A stretch of DNA of 5,942 nucleotides from an uncultured Alphaproteobacteria bacterium (lineage in GTDB: Bacteria; Pseudomonadota; Alphaproteobacteria; UBA2136; UBA6156), in NCBI GenBank assembly GCA_937928525.1, contig CALFWJ010000002.1, positions 1-5,942 on the forward strand. The letters run 5' to 3'. The notes under the pieces are model-generated. The model did no database searches, had not been told where the DNA came from, and saw only the letters and a program-made list of their open reading frames with translations. This document shows positions 1 through 3,224 of the stretch, piece after piece. The translations under genes and the position numbers were made by a program. Position 1 is the first letter of the stretch, and each line of letters opens with the position of its first letter.

Positions 1-584
1 CACTAGCGGGGCTAGAAATTGACAATTGCGCAATTGAAATATCGGGCGCTGAAATTCCAATTCTAGACGGTAGTGCTCTGCCGTGGGTAGAAGCCATTGA
101 CACGGTTGGCCGCACAGAGCTTGGTGTGCCGCGCCAAATTAAGAAAATCACCGCCCCCATTCATGTCACTCATGAAAATAGGGTATTAAGCGCAGAGCCA
201 GACGCAAGGACAGGTTTGCGCTTGGCCATTCATACCGATTTTCCTGTTCTAGGCACAGGAGAGTTAGCCGCCAAAGTAAATGAAGATTTTTTCCGTCGTG
301 AAATTGCCCCTGCGCGCACGTTCTGTTTTGAAAGTGATGTTAAAGCTATGCAGGCCGCAGGGCTAGCGCTTGGTGGTAGCCTTGATAATGCGGTAGTATT
401 TAACGAAGAAGGCATGCCCTTAAACCCAGAAGGCTTACGCTTCCCTGACGAAATTTTACGCCACAAATACCTAGATGCTTTAGGCGATTTATTTTTAGGT
501 GGTTTTATTCAAGGAAAAGTAAACCTCACACTACCGGGTCATACTGCTAATAATGTTCTCTTACGCAAGATATTTGCAGCCTAA
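1..584 (+). CDS. lpxC: UDP-3-O-acyl-N-acetylglucosamine deacetylase LpxC, C-terminal part (5' end outside window)
   Basis: LpxC is the cytosolic zinc hydrolase that removes the N-acetyl group from UDP-3-O-acyl-GlcNAc, the committed step of lipid A synthesis. The frame is open from base 3, giving 193 visible residues against about 300 for the family, so roughly the first 105 residues lie left of the window. They would include the first zinc histidine and the catalytic Glu. The visible part starts in the first domain with GLEIDNCAIEISG and PILDGSALPWVEAI. The second domain shows EIAPARTFCF and GLALGGSLDNAVV. It also carries the metal and active-site segment RHKYLDALGDL (visible residues 153-163; His154 and Asp158 correspond to zinc ligands, Lys155 is also conserved) and the active-site His180 in PGHTANN. 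All key C-terminal residues are present, so the protein looks functional. The GTG at 126 is an internal Val codon, not the start. The gene converges on rimM, and its TAA (582-584) overlaps rimM's stop. Confidence 0.95.
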   Translation, partial: LAGLEIDNCAIEISGAEIPILDGSALPWVEAIDTVGRTELGVPRQIKKITAPIHVTHENRVLSAEPDARTGLRLAIHTDFPVLGTGELAAKVNEDFFRREIAPARTFCFESDVKAMQAAGLALGGSLDNAVVFNEEGMPLNPEGLRFPDEILRHKYLDALGDLFLGGFIQGKVNLTLPGHTANNVLLRKIFAA

Positions 585-1096
585 AGCGTTAAAAACGCGG
601 TGGCATCAGAAGTGAGTTTAATACTGTCATCTTGTTGTTCAACATAGTCTTCTGTGTGAGGGATAAGGACTTCTTTACCCTCATTTAATTGAATTTCTAG
701 CACTTCATGCGCGCCGTTATAAAAAATATTAAGCACATGCCCAATTTTTTTACCTACATGGTTAAATACAGCTAAATCAACCACAACTTCAGGTGGTTGA
801 TTGTCAGCAGCAATGTCATCTACCTGAACATACACATGCGTGCCCTTAAGAGCCTCAGCAGCGTTGCAGGTATTGATTTCTTTAAAATTGAAGGCGTACT
901 TATTTTGCCCCACAGTTTTAATTGATTTAAGGGTATATTCGGTATCGTTTTCAGCCAAAATTGTACGTGTATTAGCTAAAAAATCAAAGTCACCTAAAAA
1001 AGGTTTTACTTTTGTAGCCCCCAAAATACCGTGGGCGCCAATAATGACGCCCACACATAAATAGCCTTCTCGTTTTGGTGCAGGCTTAACTTGCAT
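581..1096 (-). CDS. rimM: 16S rRNA processing protein RimM
   Basis: RimM is a cytosolic assembly factor that binds the 30S head region (with S19) and helps 16S rRNA maturation. The chosen ATG (1096-1094) gives 171 residues, the usual family length. The N-terminal domain opens with GYLCVGVIIGAHGILGATKV, the family's GAHGxxG signature. It continues with the conserved Ala-rich stretch AAEALKGTHVYV, and then the C-terminal PRC-barrel-like domain (NGAHEVLEIQL, VLIPHTEDYV). The start lies inside the 3' end of rpsP (11-nt overlap, 1086-1096). No strong Shine-Dalgarno is visible (GAAGAG about 13 nt upstream), so translational coupling to rpsP is likely. The frame stays open for 62 codons further upstream, but those codons are a Lys/Leu/Pro-rich shadow of the S16 tail. 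One oddity is that the domain linker reads EVVVDLAVFN where the family usually has an aromatic EYY/EFY-x-DLIG-like motif. The usual downstream genes trmD and rplS are absent; lpxC converges instead. Confidence 0.94.
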   Translation of the reverse strand: MQVKPAPKREGYLCVGVIIGAHGILGATKVKPFLGDFDFLANTRTILAENDTEYTLKSIKTVGQNKYAFNFKEINTCNAAEALKGTHVYVQVDDIAADNQPPEVVVDLAVFNHVGKKIGHVLNIFYNGAHEVLEIQLNEGKEVLIPHTEDYVEQQDDSIKLTSDATAFLTL

Positions 1097-1589
1097 CCGC
1101 AGCTTTTGGCTCTTCTGTTGCTTCAGCTTCAGCGGCTGGCGCTTCAGCAGCGGCAGCTTCAGCTTTAGCAGTCTCTTCTGCGGCTTTAGCTTCTGCGGCA
1201 GCGGCTTCTGCTGCAGCTTTAGCTTCGGCTTCTTTTTCAGCGGCAGCGGCGGCTTCAGCGGCGCGTTTTTCTGCGAGCTCATCTTTTTTCAACTCTTTAC
1301 GCGCGTCTAGGCGTTTTGTGAATTCTGCACGTACAGACTCTGGGCCTGTGTTGTGTTTAATAAACAATTTTGCAAGCGCATCAGAGGTTTGTGCACCAAC
1401 GCTGTGCCAGTAGTTTACGCGGTCAGCGTCGATTTTGAAGCCTTCCTCTTGGCCTTTGGCGAAGGGGTTGTGGTGGCCGAGGCGCTCGATGTAGCGGCCG
1501 TCGCGGGGCATGCGACTGTCGGCGACTACGATGTGATAAAAAGGTGCTTTTTTGCGTCCACCGCGGGACATGCGCATTACTGTTGCCAT
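1086..1589 (-). CDS. rpsP: 30S ribosomal protein bS16 with long Ala/Glu/Lys C-terminal tail
   Basis: bS16 is a primary-binding protein of the small ribosomal subunit that stabilises the 16S rRNA 5' and central domains. The start ATG at 1589-1587 gives the canonical N-terminus (MATVMRMSRGGRKKAPFYHI) followed by VVADSRMPRDGRYIERLGHHNP, which fixes the start. The conserved core runs to about residue 107. The minimal family length is 80-90 residues, and many alphaproteobacterial S16 proteins carry an extension. Here residues 109-167 (nt 1265-1089) form a low-complexity tail of Ala, Glu and Lys with late Pro and Asp, probably a charged helix or disordered arm. A purine stretch (AAAGAAAGA) about 8 nt upstream is the likely ribosome binding site. 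rimM starts 11 nt before this gene's end, so the two are co-transcribed. The small His-rich gene upstream is in the same direction but separated by a hairpin terminator. Confidence 0.97.
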   Translation of the reverse strand: MATVMRMSRGGRKKAPFYHIVVADSRMPRDGRYIERLGHHNPFAKGQEEGFKIDADRVNYWHSVGAQTSDALAKLFIKHNTGPESVRAEFTKRLDARKELKKDELAEKRAAEAAAAAEKEAEAKAAAEAAAAEAKAAEETAKAEAAAAEAPAAEAEATEEPKAADAS

Positions 1590-1680
1590 AATATATATCT
1601 TTCTTTAAGAGGTCGGGAGAGCTAAAACTCAACCAGCCGTTTTACGGATGAAGGCAACTTATTTTGCCCTCATGGGTACG

Positions 1681-1709
1681 GGTATAAATGGTCATTTATA
1701 GCGGTACAA
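1681..1709 (-). promoter_or_regulatory. Possible rpsP-rimM promoter
   Basis: On the minus strand TTGTAC (1709-1704) and TATACC (1686-1681) are separated by 17 bp, which would start transcription near 1674 and leave a leader of about 85 nt before rpsP. The hexamers are only partial matches to the sigma70 consensus. An alternative -10-like TATAAA (1700-1695) lies in the same stretch but lacks a -35 at proper spacing. The support is the spacing and the position downstream of a terminator and upstream of a gene needing its own promoter. Confidence 0.3.
1683..1700. promoter_or_regulatory. 18-bp palindrome, operator-like
   Basis: TATAAATG-GT-CATTTATA is a perfect inverted repeat with 8-bp arms around a 2-bp centre. 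It lies between and partly over the candidate -35 and -10 elements of rpsP, the classic position for a dimeric repressor site. The arms are AT-rich and the RNA hairpin would be weak with a 2-nt loop, so a DNA-level role is more likely than a terminator. No regulator can be named from this window. Confidence 0.4.
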
Positions 1710-1751
1710 GGGGATATTTAGGGTAAATCGTGCGCAAAAGCAAGTAAAAAG

Positions 1752-1782
1752 CGGTCAATTTTGGTTAATAACGGTCAATTTT
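1752..1782. repeat. Two direct repeats of CGGTCAATTTT, 20 bp apart
   Basis: CGGTCAATTTT occurs at 1752-1762 and 1772-1782, a start-to-start distance of 20 bp, or about two helical turns on the same DNA face. A one-mismatch relative of the inner ten bases, GATCAATTTT, is at 1835-1844, and the core GGTCA recurs in the nearby palindrome at 1690-1694. On the minus strand the repeats contain TTGACC, a -35-like hexamer, but no -10 sits at proper spacing from either copy. They lie about 160-190 bp upstream of rpsP. The role is unknown. Confidence 0.4.
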
Positions 1783-1796
1783 TGCTTAAAATGCAC

Positions 1797-1822
1797 AAAA
1801 ACCCACCTATTGGCGGGTTTTT
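1797..1822 (-). terminator. Hairpin terminator of the His-rich small gene
   Basis: AAAAACCCACC and GGCGGGTTTTT pair as an 11-position stem around a TATT loop. On the minus strand the one irregular position becomes a G-U wobble, giving a full stem followed by a U-rich run; on the plus strand it is an A-C mismatch. It begins about 20 nt past the stop codon at 1843. A second small hairpin (TTGATC/GATCAA, 1823-1840) sits between the stop and this stem. It could also act on plus-strand transcripts, where seven T's follow the stem. Confidence 0.65.
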
Positions 1823-1842
1823 TTGATCGTTTTTGATCAATT

Positions 1843-1989
1843 TTATTTATTTGCTCTGGAAGATTTACCTTTGTTCCATGTTTCTTCAGAAACAACATTA
1901 TAGGCATCGCTATTTATCGGATGGCCATGATGAAGATGATCATGTTTTTTTGGATCGTAGGGTTCGTCTTCTGGGTCTTTTTTAGCCAT
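1843..1989 (-). CDS. Small histidine-rich hypothetical protein (48 aa)
   Basis: I do not recognise this protein. The ATG at 1989-1987 is preceded by AAGGA with a 9-nt gap, a good Shine-Dalgarno at proper distance. The 48-codon frame ends at TAA 1845-1843 and is followed by a hairpin terminator. That full gene architecture is the main reason to believe it. It is hydrophilic, with no signal peptide or membrane segment. It begins MAKKDPEDEPYDPKK (alternating charges), then HDHLHHGHP, five histidines in eight residues (His16, 18, 20, 21, 23), then a mixed region with SEETWNKGKSS and a basic end. The His cluster could bind a metal ion, but this is inference. It diverges from bolA-grxD (start-to-start gap about 100 bp) and reads toward rpsP. 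It could instead be a short leader-type or spurious frame; conservation of the His motif in relatives would settle this. Confidence 0.65.
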   Translation of the reverse strand: MAKKDPEDEPYDPKKHDHLHHGHPINSDAYNVVSEETWNKGKSSRANK

Positions 1990-2024
1990 AAGTTATTTTC
2001 CTTTTTAAAAATTTCGGTGTTTCT

Positions 2025-2053
2025 TTGATTTAACAAAGTGTATTCTTTTTAAT
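2025..2053 (+). promoter_or_regulatory. Candidate sigma70-type promoter of bolA-grxD
   Basis: TTGATT (2025-2030) and TTTAAT (2048-2053) are separated by 17 bp. The -10 matches TATAAT at five of six positions and the -35 matches TTGACA at four. Transcription would begin near 2060, leaving a 25-35 nt leader before bolA. The -35 overlaps a small inverted repeat CTTTG/CAAAG (2023-2027 and 2034-2038). The position in the divergent gap with the His-rich gene fits. Confidence 0.45.
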
Positions 2054-2092
2054 CGGTTGTGCTTTTTTTGTAAAGGCTTTATTTTGGTTTTT

Positions 2093-2332
2093 ATGAATAT
2101 GATTGTAACTGAAATTACAGATTTGCTGGTTGCCGCCTTCCCTGATGGTGAGGTGACGGTGAGCGACCCCATGAGCGATGGCGCACATTTAACGGCAACG
2201 GTTGTAACACCTAGCTTTGAGGGTGCTAACCGTGTGGCACGCCACCGTATGGTTTATGCCGCGCTGGGCAATGCGTTTGAAAGCCGTTTGCATGCCTTGC
2301 AACTGGTGACTAAAGCACCTAGCGAAATTTAA
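2093..2332 (+). CDS. bolA: BolA/IbaG-family protein
   Basis: This is a small BolA-fold (class II KH-like) protein. Family members pair with CGFS monothiol glutaredoxins through a shared [2Fe-2S] cluster and take part in iron homeostasis and Fe-S trafficking. The 79 residues from ATG 2093 match the short IbaG/BolA2-like type. Recognisable parts are the early AAFPDGEVTVSD, the loop SDGAHLTATVV with a candidate ligand His, FEGANRVARHRMVYAALG with the conserved C-terminal His in the RHRMVY motif, and LHALQLVTKAP at the end. The start is uncertain. ATG 2093 and ATG 2099 lack a well-placed Shine-Dalgarno, whereas TTG at 2084 has AAAGG (2072-2076) 7 nt upstream and would add three residues. grxD follows after 19 nt, so the pair is an operon and the two products probably work as a complex. 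In many alphaproteobacteria this pair follows the purL cluster; here it does not. Confidence 0.93.
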   Translation: MNMIVTEITDLLVAAFPDGEVTVSDPMSDGAHLTATVVTPSFEGANRVARHRMVYAALGNAFESRLHALQLVTKAPSEI

Positions 2333-2351
2333 CTTAAGAAAGAGAATAACT

Positions 2352-2663
2352 ATGACTGACATTCAAGCCCGTATTAAAGATATGGTGGGTAGCGAATCTG
2401 TATTGCTATTTATGAAGGGTACCGCTGATTTTCCTCAGTGTGGATTTTCGGCACGGGCGATACAAATTTTGGTTAAAGAAGGGATCGAGTTTAGTACGTT
2501 TAATGTGCTGGCGGATGACGAAGTACGCCAAGGCATTAAGGATTATGCTGAGTGGCCAACAATCCCACAGTTATACGTGAAAGGTGAGTTTCTTGGTGGG
2601 TGCGATATTATGATTGAGATGGAGGCGGATGGGAGTTTAACTGAGGAATTGAAAGCGGCTTAA
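2352..2663 (+). CDS. grxD: Monothiol glutaredoxin, Grx4 type
   Basis: This CGFS-type glutaredoxin binds and transfers [2Fe-2S] clusters with glutathione, as a homodimer or with BolA. The 103 residues are the full single-domain length. The thioredoxin fold shows LLFMKGTADFPQCGFS with the active-site Cys30 in the CGFS motif, the conserved NVLADDEVRQGIKDYAEWPT, the cis-Pro segment WPTIPQLYVKGEF, and the GGCDI glutathione-binding end. The ribosome binding site AAGAAAGAG (2336-2344) is 7 nt before the ATG. The gene lies 19 nt downstream of bolA, so the two are co-transcribed. The protein is cytosolic. No key residue is missing. Confidence 0.97.
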   Translation: MTDIQARIKDMVGSESVLLFMKGTADFPQCGFSARAIQILVKEGIEFSTFNVLADDEVRQGIKDYAEWPTIPQLYVKGEFLGGCDIMIEMEADGSLTEELKAA

Positions 2664-2673
2664 CTCACCAAGA

Positions 2674-2767
2674 GCCTGCGCAGCAGGCCGCCACACAAGG
2701 CGTGCCGAGGCTGGCGGGGGATAGGAAGGGCTTGCCCTTGCTGCAAGGCAAAAACCACGTTTTTGCC
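2674..2767. repeat. GC-rich cluster of four palindromes
   Basis: In the gap after grxD four inverted repeats lie end to end. They are GCCTGC/GCAGGC with a 3-nt loop (2674-2688), CCGCCA/TGGCGG enclosing 18 nt (2688-2717), AAGGGC/GCCCTT with a 2-nt loop (2726-2739), and GGCAAAAAC/GTTTTTGCC with a 3-nt loop (2747-2767). The first three are much richer in GC than the flanking genes. None has a proper T tract right after it. It may be an interspersed palindromic (REP-like) element, a structured RNA or a 3' mRNA stabiliser. I see no coding frame worth calling here. Confidence 0.45.
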
Positions 2768-2780
2768 GCTGCATTTTAAA

Positions 2781-3221
2781 TTAATAATTCAAAATCCAGC
2801 CGAGCTGGATTTTTTGTGCGGTGGGATGCTCCGCGCTGATTTCTAGCACTGCGTCGATAGGTTGGGTGATTGAACCGAGGGTTTGAGTGCTATAGGGTTC
2901 TGCTCGGCGGATGATGTGCTTTACTTCGTTTTTATAGGCATAGATGATGGTAAGTGGCAGCGGTGTGTTCTTCATCCAGAATTGGCGGGGCTTTGGTTTT
3001 TCTTCTGGCCAGAGAAAGAGCATGGCGCCATTTTGTGGCAGGGTTGTACGGAACATGAGGCCTTGCTTACGTTGTTGATTATTGGTGGCAAGTTCGGCAG
3101 TAAACTTGTGTGTTTCAATGCCGTTTATGAGCGTGACTTCTTGTGTTGGCAGACCTGATTGTGCGCTACTGCAGGCACTAAGCATAACAAGGAAAATGAG
3201 GTTAAAGAATGTATTGCGCAT
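2781..3221 (-). CDS. DUF192 family lipoprotein
   Basis: This is a DUF192 domain protein of 146 residues; the family's biochemical function is not established. The N-terminus is a lipoprotein signal: a short basic start, hydrophobic residues 5-15 and the lipobox LSAC with Cys17 as the acylation site. Ser at +2 would fit outer-membrane sorting under the E. coli rule. DUF192 hallmarks follow in order: RKQGLMFR (51-58), AMLFLW (66-71), FWMKNTPLPL (81-90), AEPYS (107-111) and AVLEIS (124-129). It starts 3 nt after the stop of the large AsmA/YhdP-like gene and has no good ribosome binding site of its own, so translation is probably coupled to that gene. Its 3' end contains the hairpin that looks like the bolA-grxD terminator. 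Confidence 0.93.
   Translation of the reverse strand: MRNTFFNLIFLVMLSACSSAQSGLPTQEVTLINGIETHKFTAELATNNQQRKQGLMFRTTLPQNGAMLFLWPEEKPKPRQFWMKNTPLPLTIIYAYKNEVKHIIRRAEPYSTQTLGSITQPIDAVLEISAEHPTAQKIQLGWILNY
2791..2815 (+). terminator. Hairpin terminator for bolA-grxD, inside the 3' end of the DUF192 gene
   Basis: AAAATCCAGC (2791-2800) and GCTGGATTTT (2804-2813) form a perfect 10-bp stem with a CGA loop. On the plus strand a run of six T's (2810-2815) ends the structure, which fits termination of bolA-grxD about 130 nt past its stop. On the minus strand only four T's follow, so it is a weaker terminator there, and it lies before the stop codon of the DUF192 gene (2783-2781). Confidence 0.6.
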
Positions 3222-3224
3222 AGG

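Noticed and set aside
126..128. GTG as a gene start on the left
   Set aside because: LpxC homology (GLEIDNCAIE, PILDGSALPW) continues upstream in frame to the edge.
586..598. GCGTT/AACGC hairpin as a terminator between lpxC and rimM
   Set aside because: The stem is only 5 bp, it lies in rimM coding sequence and lacks a following T tract on either strand.
1097..1282. A 62-codon N-terminal extension of RimM, or an S16-RimM frameshift fusion
   Set aside because: The extension is a Lys/Leu/Pro-rich shadow of the repetitive S16 tail, and RimM homology begins just after the ATG at 1096. Both genes are full length on their own.
2671..2780. Insertion-sequence end or attachment site
   Set aside because: No transposase remnant and no flanking direct duplication were found; the block is only a set of palindromes.
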